DNA from: Candidatus Heteroclostridium caecigallinarum | Lineage (GTDB): Bacteria > Bacillota > Clostridia > Christensenellales > CAG-314 | Direction: 5' to 3' | Assembly: GCA_904419725.1 (NCBI GenBank) | Contig: CAJFSP010000004.1 | Coordinates: forward strand, 39,857-103,856 | Length of the DNA stretch: 64,000 nucleotides | Shown here: positions 8,037 through 15,070 of the stretch, one piece after another | How the letters are laid out: the number at the start of each line of letters is the position of its first letter | Numbering within the stretch: the stretch's first letter is position 1 | Notes under the pieces: generated by a model | Database searches by the model: none | Told to the model about the DNA's origin: nothing | What the model saw: the letters and a program-made list of their open reading frames with translations, nothing else | Made by a program: the position numbers and the translations under genes

Positions 8037-9758
8037 ATGGTGAAAAAATTCGCTGTGTTGATGCTTTGCGTTTTGTGCGCCGCCGCGTGGCTGCCATGCC
8101 GCCCTGTCAGCGCCGTGGGGGTATCCGCTGACGGCGGCGTGTACGTTACGGACGACAGTTTCAACACGGAAAACATAATAAATCTTTACGGCGAAAATGC
8201 CGCCGAGGCGGCGGAAGCCATCGTGGCGGAGTTTGAAACGATAGACGATCTGTTTTCGCTGACAAAAGACAGTCAGATTGCCGAACTCAACGAAAACGGC
8301 GTTTTGTTTGGCGCCGACCAAAGGGTGACATATCTCATCGGCCGCGCGCTGGAACTGTTTGAGATTACCGAAGGGGCGTTCAACCCCGCCACTTATCTTC
8401 TGACAGACCTGTGGCAGTTGTCGTCGCGTTTCGGCGACGGCGCGCCTGCGGAAACCCGTCCTTATGACAGGCCGCTTTACACTTTGCCCGAGCAAAAGTA
8501 TATCGACGCTTTCAGGCAGTTGCTGAACTTCGGCGATATAGTCATCGACGGCGACACGGTGTATCTGCCGGATAACAGCGTGACGGTGGACGGCGCGGAA
8601 TACCGCATGATGATAGACCTGGGCGGAATAGTCAAAGGTTACGCCGCCGAGCGGGCAAGGGAAATCGCCTCGGAATACGGCGTTACGCAGGGGTATGTCA
8701 GCCTGGGCGGCAGTTCCATTGTGTTTCTGACTAATCCGGACGGCGACGGCGGCGATTTCACCGTGGGCGTCATCAACCCCGACAATATTTCCTCATATTA
8801 CGCGCGGATAAACGTTTCGAACACCGCCATGTCAACCAGCGGTGACTATCAGCCCGGCAAATATTTCGAACTTGACGGCAAGAGATACTGCCACATCATT
8901 GACGGCGAAACGGGCATGCCGGTTGACAGCGGCATACGCACCGTGTCGATTATATGCGACGACCCCGTGCTTGCCGACGCCATGACCACGGCGGTCATGG
9001 TGATGGGGTATGACGAAGCACGGGCGAAAATAAACGGCGGATATTTCGGGAGCAACGGCGTAAAGACGGCGGTTGTGTATGAGCGGCAGTGGCTGCTGGG
9101 CAGCGTTAAGGAAGTGGTGACCAACACTTCCGCCGATTTCTGGCAAATCACTTCGCCCGGCTATACGATATGCGGCTATGTGACGGACGGCGACTTTGCC
9201 TACAACGCCAAAAACCCCAACCTGTGGCTGTTTATATGCGCCGTTGGCGCGGCGGCAATCGTGCTGATTGTAATCGCCGTCGTCAAAAGGAAAAGCAGAC
9301 CGAGCCGCGACGTCAGGAAGCAGAAGTTTTTCCGCCCCGCCGACGTCATTGTTTACGCCGTCACGGCGGCGTGCGTGCTGGCGCTGTTCCTGGGTTTTGT
9401 GGTGTTCAGGCAACAGAGCGACCTCGAACGGGTGGAGATTTACCTCGGCGCGGATATAGTTTACGTTTTCGATATGGCTTCCGAGACGGGCGAAATAGCG
9501 GAAGGGCATGAAGGCGACGTGTCCGTCAGGACGGAAGGCGGAGTGACGTATGTCACCGTTTACACAGACGGGCATTATAACGTGGTGACGATTGACAGTG
9601 AGGGCGCCAAAATGACGGACGCCGATTGCAGCAACACCAAAGAGTGCGTCAACAACTTTCCTAAAATCACTTCGGGCGACAGCGTTATTATCTGCGACGT
9701 GACGCACGTCAAAGTAGTGGGTTCGGGCGGCGGAGAACTGCCTGTGATAAGCGGGTGA
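8037..9758 (+). CDS. apbE: FAD:protein FMN transferase fused to a NusG-II domain
   Basis: ApbE proteins hydrolyse FAD and attach FMN covalently to threonines of extracytoplasmic electron-transfer proteins such as RnfG/RnfD, NqrC or PplA. The 573 residues begin with a signal sequence. An ApbE domain follows (about 35-350), with FNPATYLL, the DLGGIVKGYAAERA segment, GGS, AMSTSGDY and HIIDGETGMP, all family signatures. Next come two membrane segments (about 395-415 and 440-460) and a C-terminal domain of about 110 residues resembling the NusG domain II proteins of Clostridia, including the CSNTKECVN pair of cysteines. It is followed four bases later by a Gx transporter gene, a combination typical of flavin-based extracellular redox loci. 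The start at 8037 is set by the leaderless promoter. Confidence 0.88.
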   Translation: MVKKFAVLMLCVLCAAAWLPCRPVSAVGVSADGGVYVTDDSFNTENIINLYGENAAEAAEAIVAEFETIDDLFSLTKDSQIAELNENGVLFGADQRVTYLIGRALELFEITEGAFNPATYLLTDLWQLSSRFGDGAPAETRPYDRPLYTLPEQKYIDAFRQLLNFGDIVIDGDTVYLPDNSVTVDGAEYRMMIDLGGIVKGYAAERAREIASEYGVTQGYVSLGGSSIVFLTNPDGDGGDFTVGVINPDNISSYYARINVSNTAMSTSGDYQPGKYFELDGKRYCHIIDGETGMPVDSGIRTVSIICDDPVLADAMTTAVMVMGYDEARAKINGGYFGSNGVKTAVVYERQWLLGSVKEVVTNTSADFWQITSPGYTICGYVTDGDFAYNAKNPNLWLFICAVGAAAIVLIVIAVVKRKSRPSRDVRKQKFFRPADVIVYAVTAACVLALFLGFVVFRQQSDLERVEIYLGADIVYVFDMASETGEIAEGHEGDVSVRTEGGVTYVTVYTDGHYNVVTIDSEGAKMTDADCSNTKECVNNFPKITSGDSVIICDVTHVKVVGSGGGELPVISG

Positions 9759-9762
9759 AACT

Positions 9763-10287
9763 ATGAGATTTTCTTCAAGACGGATAGCCACGCTCGCCAT
9801 GCTGGCGGCGCTGGCTTCGGTTACGTTTATAATAGAAGGGCTGTTTCCGCCGCTTATCGTCCCGGGGGCGAAAATGGGGCTGTCCAACATTTTTTCGTTG
9901 CTGGCGGTGGTGCTGTTTTCACCTGTGGACGGCGTCATTCTCGTGGCGGTGCGCACGACAATCGGCGCTCTGGTCACGGGGAGCATGTCGGCGTGGCTTT
10001 ACAGTTTTTCCGCCGGCGTGGTCAGCGTGGCGGTGAGCGGGTTTCTTTACAGACTGGCGGGGGACAGGCTTTCGCTTTTGTCGATAAGCGTGGCGGCGGC
10101 GGTGGCGCACAACGTCACGCAGAACACGGTGTTTTGCCTCATCACTTCCACGCCCGAGATGTACGCCTATCTGCCTTATCTTGCCGCCGTCGGCGTGCCG
10201 GCGGGGCTTATCGTGGGCGTGGCGGCGGCGCTGATACTCAAAAGCGTGCCGTTTGACAGATTTCTTAAAGACGACTGCTTGCGGTAA
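9763..10287 (+). CDS. Gx transporter family membrane protein
   Basis: A 174-residue protein with five to six membrane segments, of the family annotated as Gx transporter or heptaprenyl-diphosphate synthase component I (Hpre_diP_synt_I), related to S-components of ECF vitamin transporters. Family features seen are the start ARRIATLAMLAALA-like segment, the PGAKMGLSNIF motif near residue 34, and AHNVTQN near residue 117. It follows the ApbE-NusG-II gene by four bases and is surely cotranscribed. The established association with NusG-II and ApbE genes suggests a role in flavin or quinone supply to membrane redox proteins; the transported molecule is not known. Confidence 0.85.
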   Translation: MRFSSRRIATLAMLAALASVTFIIEGLFPPLIVPGAKMGLSNIFSLLAVVLFSPVDGVILVAVRTTIGALVTGSMSAWLYSFSAGVVSVAVSGFLYRLAGDRLSLLSISVAAAVAHNVTQNTVFCLITSTPEMYAYLPYLAAVGVPAGLIVGVAAALILKSVPFDRFLKDDCLR

Positions 10288-10307
10288 AATACGGGGCGCA
10301 AAACGCT

Positions 10308-10336
10308 TTGTGTTTTGCCGCTTTTTAAGTTATAAT
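10308..10336 (+). promoter_or_regulatory. Promoter of acn-icd
   Basis: TTGTGT at 10308-10313, 17 bases, TATAAT at 10331-10336, giving a short leader of about 37 nt to the GTG start at 10380. Confidence 0.65.
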
Positions 10337-10379
10337 AAAAAAGTAACATCGTTTATTTTCAATCTGGAGGGACGACAAA

Positions 10380-12629
10380 GTGATTCAACTTTTTAATGAA
10401 GGCGTGTGGCTTCGTGATGGCAGACCCGTCGCCGACATAGACGGCGACAAAACCGCCGGCCGTGACAAAACGATAGCCTACCGCATAATGAACGCCCACG
10501 ACAAAGCGGGCGAGGAAAACAAATTCCGCCTGAAATTCGACGCCATGATGTCGCACGACATCACTTACGTCGGCATTATACAGACGGCGCGCGCCAGCGG
10601 GCTCAAAGCCTTTCCGCTGGAATACAACCTGACCAACTGCCACAACAGCCTGTGCGCAGTGGGCGGCACCATCAACGAGGACGACCACGTGTTCGGCCTT
10701 TCCGCCGCAAAAAAATACGGCGGCAACTTCGTGCCGACAAACCTCGCCGTGATACACCAATACGCCAGGGAGGCGGTTGTCGGCTGCGGCAAAATGGTGC
10801 TGGGCTCCGACAGCCATACCCGTTATGGCGCGCTGGGCACGATGGGCGTGGGCGAAGGGGGGCCGGAACTCGTCAAGCAGCTGCTCAACAACACTTACGA
10901 CATAGACAAGCCGCAGGTAATCCTGGTGTGGCTGGAAGGCGCGCCGCGGCACGGCGTTGGCCCTCACGACGTGGCGATTGCCATGTGCAAAGCCGTGTTC
11001 CAGAACGGTTTCGTCAAAAACAAGGTGCTGGAATTCGCCGGCCCGGGTCTCAGAAACCTGTCGGTGGATTTCCGCAACGGCATTGACGTCATGACCACCG
11101 AAACCACCTGCCTTTCATCCATATGGGCGACCGACGGCAAAGTGGCGGAATATTACGCCGTGCACGGCATGGCGGACAGGTATAAATGCCTGCAAACGGA
11201 AAACGGCGCCTATTATGACGGAATGATTAAAATAGACCTTTCAAAAGTGGAGTGCATGATTGCTCTGCCGTTCCACCCGTCAAACGCTTATACCATTAAA
11301 GAATTCAAGGAAAACGCCGCGGATATCCTCGCACTGGTGGAAAAGAACGCACAAGAGCAGTTCGGCGGCAAAGTCAGCCTTAACCTTGCCGATAAAGTCA
11401 GCGGCAAAGACGTCATGATTGACCAGGGCATAATCGCCGGCTGCGCGGGCGGACTTTTCGAGAACCTGTGCGAAGCGGCGGATATCCTCAGCGGCAAATC
11501 CACAGGCAACGGTTATTTCACGCTGTCTACTTATCCTGCCAGCCAGCCGCTGATGATGGAAATCGTCAAAAACGGCGTGGCGGCGAAACTCATCGAGGCG
11601 GGCGCTCTCATCAAACCGGCGTTCTGCGGGCCGTGCTTCGGCGCCGGCGACGTGCCGTCCAACAACGGCCTGTCGATACGCCACACCACGAGAAACTTCC
11701 CTAACAGGGAAGGCTCCAAACCCGGGCAGGGGCAGATTTCCGCAGTGGCGCTTATGGACGCGCGCTCAATCGCCGCGACGGCGGCGAGCGGCGGCGCGCT
11801 GACCGCCGCGAGCGACGTGGACTACAACGTGACGAAATACGAGTATCATTTCGACGGCGAAATTTATAAAAAGAGGGTTTACATTGGCTTCGGCAAACCT
11901 GACGAAAAGGCGGAACTCAAACTGGGTCCTAACATCACCGACTGGCCTAAGATGAACCAAATGAGCGACAACATGCTGCTTAAACTCGCCGCCGTCATTC
12001 ACGACCCCGTCACCACCACCGACGAACTTATCCCGTCGGGCGAAACGTCGAGTTACCGATCCAATCCGCTCAAACTGTCGGAATTCGCTTTGTCGAGGCG
12101 CGTGCCGGAATACGTGGGCAGGTCGAAAGACGTTCAGGCGCAGGACAGGGCGAGGAGAAACGGCAACGTGTCGGAAGAAATCAAAAACGCCCTTTCGAAA
12201 GTGGGCGACGCGGCGGCTCTCGCCGGAAACACTTCTTACGGCTCGTGCGTGTTCGCCACCAAGCCGGGCGACGGCTCGGCGAGGGAGCAGGCGGCAAGTT
12301 GCCAGAAAGTGCTGGGCGGCGACGCCAACATCTGCTATGAATACGCCACAAAACGCTACCGCAGCAACTGCATAAACTGGGGCATAGTGCCGTTCACCAT
12401 AGATAAAGACACGGCTTTCGATTACGCCGAGGGCGACTTCGTGTTCGTGCCGGACATAAGAGAAAAAATCCGTGACGGCGCGGAAGATATCCCCGCAAAA
12501 GTCATCACGCCGGCGGGCGTAAAAGACATCATGCTGCATGTCAAAGGCCTGACGGAAGACGAAAAAACCATTCTGCTGGAAGGCTGCCTCATGAACTATT
12601 ACGCCGCGCAGAACAAGGAGGGCAAATGA
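10380..12629 (+). CDS. acn: Aconitate hydratase
   Basis: Isomerises citrate to isocitrate through cis-aconitate. The 749 residues match the mitochondrial-type aconitase architecture: an N-terminal catalytic part with SHDITYVG and GSDSHTRYG, [4Fe-4S] ligands probably C355, C416 and C419 (IAGCAGG and [10 protein letters not shown]), and a C-terminal swivel domain with a [23 protein letters not shown] segment holding the substrate-binding SxR. The start is GTG, with GGAGG nine bases upstream. The icd gene overlaps its stop by four bases (ATGA), so citrate to 2-oxoglutarate is encoded as one coupled unit. Some databases label this group simply hydratase. Confidence 0.9.
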   Translation: MIQLFNEGVWLRDGRPVADIDGDKTAGRDKTIAYRIMNAHDKAGEENKFRLKFDAMMSHDITYVGIIQTARASGLKAFPLEYNLTNCHNSLCAVGGTINEDDHVFGLSAAKKYGGNFVPTNLAVIHQYAREAVVGCGKMVLGSDSHTRYGALGTMGVGEGGPELVKQLLNNTYDIDKPQVILVWLEGAPRHGVGPHDVAIAMCKAVFQNGFVKNKVLEFAGPGLRNLSVDFRNGIDVMTTETTCLSSIWATDGKVAEYYAVHGMADRYKCLQTENGAYYDGMIKIDLSKVECMIALPFHPSNAYTIKEFKENAADILALVEKNAQEQFGGKVSLNLADKVSGKDVMIDQGIIAGCAGGLFENLCEAADILSGKSTGNGYFTLSTYPASQPLMMEIVKNGVAAKLIEAGALIKPAFCGPCFGAGDVPSNNGLSIRHTTRNFPNREGSKPGQGQISAVALMDARSIAATAASGGALTAASDVDYNVTKYEYHFDGEIYKKRVYIGFGKPDEKAELKLGPNITDWPKMNQMSDNMLLKLAAVIHDPVTTTDELIPSGETSSYRSNPLKLSEFALSRRVPEYVGRSKDVQAQDRARRNGNVSEEIKNALSKVGDAAALAGNTSYGSCVFATKPGDGSAREQAASCQKVLGGDANICYEYATKRYRSNCINWGIVPFTIDKDTAFDYAEGDFVFVPDIREKIRDGAEDIPAKVITPAGVKDIMLHVKGLTEDEKTILLEGCLMNYYAAQNKEGK

Positions 12630-13831
12630 AAATTAAAATGACCACGCCGCTGGTGGAGATGGACGGCGACGAAATGACCAGAATCATCTGGAAGGACATA
12701 AAAGAACAGCTCATTCTGCCGTTTGTGGACCTCAAAACGGAATATTACGACCTGGGGCTGGTCGAGCGGGACAGAACCGACGACAAAGTCACCATGGACG
12801 CCGCCGAAGCCACCAAAAGGCTGGGCGTGGCGGTTAAGTGCGCCACAATCACGCCGAACAAACAGCGCGTGAGCGAATATAATCTCAAACAGATGTGGAA
12901 AAGCCCCAACGGCACGATACGTTCCGTGCTGGACGGCACCGTTTTCCGCGCGCCGATACTAATAGACAGCATAAAACCCGCCGTCAGGAGCTGGAAAAAG
13001 CCCATTACCATTGCCCGTCACGCTTACGGCGACGTGTATAAAAGCGTGGACATGAAGACGGAAGAACCCGGCGTGGCGGAACTCGTCTTTACCGGCGAAA
13101 GCGGCAAAGTCAGCAAAATCACCGTGCAGGAAATGAACGGCCCCGGCGTGTTGCAGGCGGCGCACAACCTGGACAAATCAATCACTTCTTTTGCCCACGC
13201 CTGTTTCAAATTCGCGCTGGACAGCAAGCAGGATTTGTGGTTTTCCACCAAAGACACAATCGCCAAAGTGTACGACGGCGATTTCAAACAGATTTTTCAG
13301 GATGTGTTTGACAAATATTATAAAGACGAGTTTGAAAAAAACGGTCTGGAATATTTCTACACCCTCATCGACGACGCCGTGGCAAGGGTCATCCGCTCGG
13401 AAGGCGGCTATATCTGGGCGTGCAAAAACTACGACGGCGACGTGATGAGCGACATGGTGTCCACCGCTTTCGGCTCGCTTGCCATGATGACCAGCGTGCT
13501 TGTCTCGCCCGACGGCAAATATGAATACGAAGCGGCGCACGGCACCGTGACCAAACACTATTACCGCTGGCGGAAAGGGGAAAAGACTTCCACCAACCCT
13601 ATGGCGACCATCTTCGCCTGGAGCGGCGCGCTGAAAAAGCGCGGCGAACTCGACAACCTGCCGGGCCTCGTCGCCTTTGGCGACGCGCTGGAAAAAGCCA
13701 GCCTCATGACGCTGAACGACGGCGTAATGACGAAAGACCTCGTCGCCCTGGCGGAAGGCGAAACCACCGCCGTCAATACGGAAGAGTTTATCGCCGAAAT
13801 CAGAAAAAGACTGGAAAAACTCATCGGCTGA
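12626..13831 (+). CDS. icd: NADP-dependent isocitrate dehydrogenase (eukaryote-like type)
   Basis: Oxidatively decarboxylates isocitrate to 2-oxoglutarate, supplying glutamate carbon and NADPH. The 401 residues follow the dimeric eukaryote-like IDH type: [14 protein letters not shown] at the start, [16 protein letters not shown] substrate loop near residue 94, [14 protein letters not shown], and the coenzyme segment [12 protein letters not shown]. This type is found in many gut Firmicutes and Bacteroidetes, unlike the E. coli Icd. It is translationally coupled to acn. With fumarase nearby but no other citric-acid-cycle genes, the window shows an incomplete cycle used for 2-oxoglutarate supply. 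Confidence 0.93.
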   Translation: MKIKMTTPLVEMDGDEMTRIIWKDIKEQLILPFVDLKTEYYDLGLVERDRTDDKVTMDAAEATKRLGVAVKCATITPNKQRVSEYNLKQMWKSPNGTIRSVLDGTVFRAPILIDSIKPAVRSWKKPITIARHAYGDVYKSVDMKTEEPGVAELVFTGESGKVSKITVQEMNGPGVLQAAHNLDKSITSFAHACFKFALDSKQDLWFSTKDTIAKVYDGDFKQIFQDVFDKYYKDEFEKNGLEYFYTLIDDAVARVIRSEGGYIWACKNYDGDVMSDMVSTAFGSLAMMTSVLVSPDGKYEYEAAHGTVTKHYYRWRKGEKTSTNPMATIFAWSGALKKRGELDNLPGLVAFGDALEKASLMTLNDGVMTKDLVALAEGETTAVNTEEFIAEIRKRLEKLIG

Positions 13832-13843
13832 AAAGTCAAAATA

Positions 13844-13870
13844 AAAACGGAGCGTTTGCTCCGTTTTTTG
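13844..13870 (+). terminator. Terminator of acn-icd
   Basis: AACGGAGC-GTTT-GCTCCGTT followed by a T6 tract. Confidence 0.85.
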
Positions 13871-13976
13871 TTTGCCGTCGCCGCGCGTTACGGGTTCAGG
13901 TCTGATTTTATTCAAAATATTGACACTGCGCCATTTTTTATATAAAATAAGACAAACGGACGATTATGTCCGCTTG

Positions 13977-14180
13977 TCAATATTTTGTTCTTCCAAGCAG
14001 AAAATCAACGCTGACATCGAAATAATCGGCGATTTTACAGATTGTTTTCAAATCGGGAGTTCTTTCGCCCGATTCGTATTTTGTGATGGTTGTAGGATGG
14101 ACGTTCAGGGCTTGCGCCAGCTGATATTGCTTTATGTTGTTGGTTTGACGCAATTCTTTGAGTCTTTCGCCGATATTCAT
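13977..14180 (-). CDS. XRE/Cro-type repressor (67 aa)
   Basis: A single-domain helix-turn-helix protein: MNIGERLKELRQTNNIKQYQ, then QLAQALNVHPTTITKYESGE (helices 2-3) and the SVDFLLGR end that is common in this class. It lacks any extra domain, so it should act as a small dimeric repressor. The ATG at 14180 is the start of the conserved domain and sits directly against a perfect palindrome whose centre carries a -10-like CATAAT on the minus strand, so autorepression of a leaderless message is likely. It faces away from the next small gene, with two operator-like sites between them. Confidence 0.85.
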   Translation of the reverse strand: MNIGERLKELRQTNNIKQYQLAQALNVHPTTITKYESGERTPDLKTICKIADYFDVSVDFLLGRTKY

Positions 14181-14236
14181 AATGGCATTATGCCATTTGT
14201 GGTATTTTTTATTAAAAATATTGGCGTTCCGCCATT
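14181..14236. promoter_or_regulatory. Two operator-like palindromes between XRE and small ORF
   Basis: AATGGCATTATGCCATT (14181-14197) and TTGGCGTTCCGCCATT (14221-14236) share the form TGGCRTTMYGCCAT. A weaker relative TGACACTGCGCCAT lies downstream of the repressor at 13921-13934. The first site overlaps the presumed -10 box of the repressor gene. Confidence 0.65.
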
Positions 14237-14248
14237 TTATGGAGCACT

Positions 14249-14632
14249 TTGAAAAATCCGGAAAGATGTACGGTGCATGAATTGAGATGGCTGGGTAAAA
14301 AATTGCGCATGAAACATCCAACGAGCATGAAAAAAGCCGAGTTGTTAGAGGAGCTCAGGCTCAGGCTGCCCGATATAATAGATTTATCAGCGGGCAAAGA
14401 TGACAAGGCGGGCGATATATTTGTGAAGACGGCGACTGACGCGGGTGATAATTTTTTGAGAGAAATTATCGTTGATTGCGTCGTCTATATTTTGCAGATG
14501 AATATGGCAAGCGGGGATAAGCGCAGGTTATTGACGTCGCTGATGGCGGCATTGAGGATTGCCGACAAAAAAACCGACGACAATATTTTCGCGCGGCACA
14601 TTGAAAAAATAATCGCCGGGCTCGCTGAATGA
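14249..14632 (+). CDS. Small protein with Rho_N/HeH-like N-terminus
   Basis: 127 residues if read from TTG at 14249 (GGAG four bases upstream), 120 from the GTG at 14270. The N-terminal part, VHELRWLGKKLRMKHPTSMK followed by KAELLEEL, resembles the short helix-extended-loop-helix (Rho_N, SAP-like) nucleic-acid-binding fold. The rest is helical with no recognised domain. No signal or membrane segment. It is divergent from the XRE repressor and shares its operators, so the pair is probably a small regulated cassette of phage, plasmid or stress type. Function unknown. Confidence 0.55.
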   Translation: MKNPERCTVHELRWLGKKLRMKHPTSMKKAELLEELRLRLPDIIDLSAGKDDKAGDIFVKTATDAGDNFLREIIVDCVVYILQMNMASGDKRRLLTSLMAALRIADKKTDDNIFARHIEKIIAGLAE

Positions 14633-14662
14633 CGCCGCCACTGACCGGGGAAAAGCGAAAAA

Positions 14663-14715
14663 TGTTAATTTACAACAGGTTTGCCTCAGCTGATAAAATC
14701 TATTGTAAATTAACA
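14663..14715 (+). promoter_or_regulatory. Twin operator sites upstream of the acyl-CoA synthetase
   Basis: TGTTAATTTACA at 14663-14674 and TGTAAATTAACA at 14704-14715 each fit the palindrome TGTWAATTWACA and are 41 bp apart, close to four helical turns. Taken together they also form a 13-nt inverted repeat. The right site ends 12 bp before the -35 box. A repressor bound to both could loop or cooperate; the HTH domain of the downstream protein is an obvious candidate ligand. Confidence 0.6.
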
Positions 14716-14727
14716 ATGAAAAATCGC

Positions 14728-14756
14728 TTTACAAGGCGGCGGCGAAGTGCTATACT
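14728..14756 (+). promoter_or_regulatory. Promoter of the T-box leader
   Basis: TTTACA at 14728-14733, 17 bases, TATACT at 14751-14756. Transcription should start near 14763, giving a leader of about 308 nt. Confidence 0.8.
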
Positions 14757-14762
14757 TTGCTT

Positions 14763-15034
14763 ACATTTGAAAAAACCCCTAAATGCGTTGACGAAAGACA
14801 CGGGGCGTTTATTCAACGGAGTCAGAGAACTGTCGGTCGGTGCAAGACAGTCTCCGCGTAAACGGCTTATCCCTTTCGAAGCAGGGCGGCAGAACACAAA
14901 AGTAAGTCGCTCCGGTTGACACCGTAATATGTCTTGGGCTTGTGTGAGCCTCAGAGCGGACGCTTTAAGCGTCAATTTGGGTGGTACCGCGGATTATTCG
15001 ATTCGTCCCAAACATGCGTTTGGGGCGTTTTTTT
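14763..15034 (+). promoter_or_regulatory. T-box riboswitch leader
   Basis: Stem I: CGAAAG/CTTTCG base (14792-14797 with 14873-14878), CGTTTA/TAAACG, CGGAG/CTCCG, an AG bulge CAGAGA, ACTGTC/GACAGT and a distal loop holding GGTGCAA, all as in the family. The specifier loop's 3' side is GCTTATCC (14865-14872). The T-box core AATTTGGGTGGTACCGCGG spans 14974-14992; its UGGU pairs with a tRNA end whose discriminator is A. TTTGGG (14976-14981) can pair with CCCAAA (15007-15012) as antiterminator; CGTCCCAAAC-ATGC-GTTTGGGGCG plus T7 (15004-15034) is the terminator. Specifier reading is uncertain: AUC (Ile) is my best guess, with CUU/UUA (Leu), UAU (Tyr) or GCU (Ala) possible; Gly and Ser do not fit the A discriminator. 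Confidence 0.93.
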
Positions 15035-15070
15035 ATGTGTAAATTCGGTTTGAAGGAGAAGTAAAAGACA

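Noticed and set aside
14865..14872. A firm reading of the T-box specifier codon
   Set aside because: The 3' side of the specifier loop allows several triplets and the usual AGUA loop-E sequence is not seen opposite, so AUC is given only as best guess.
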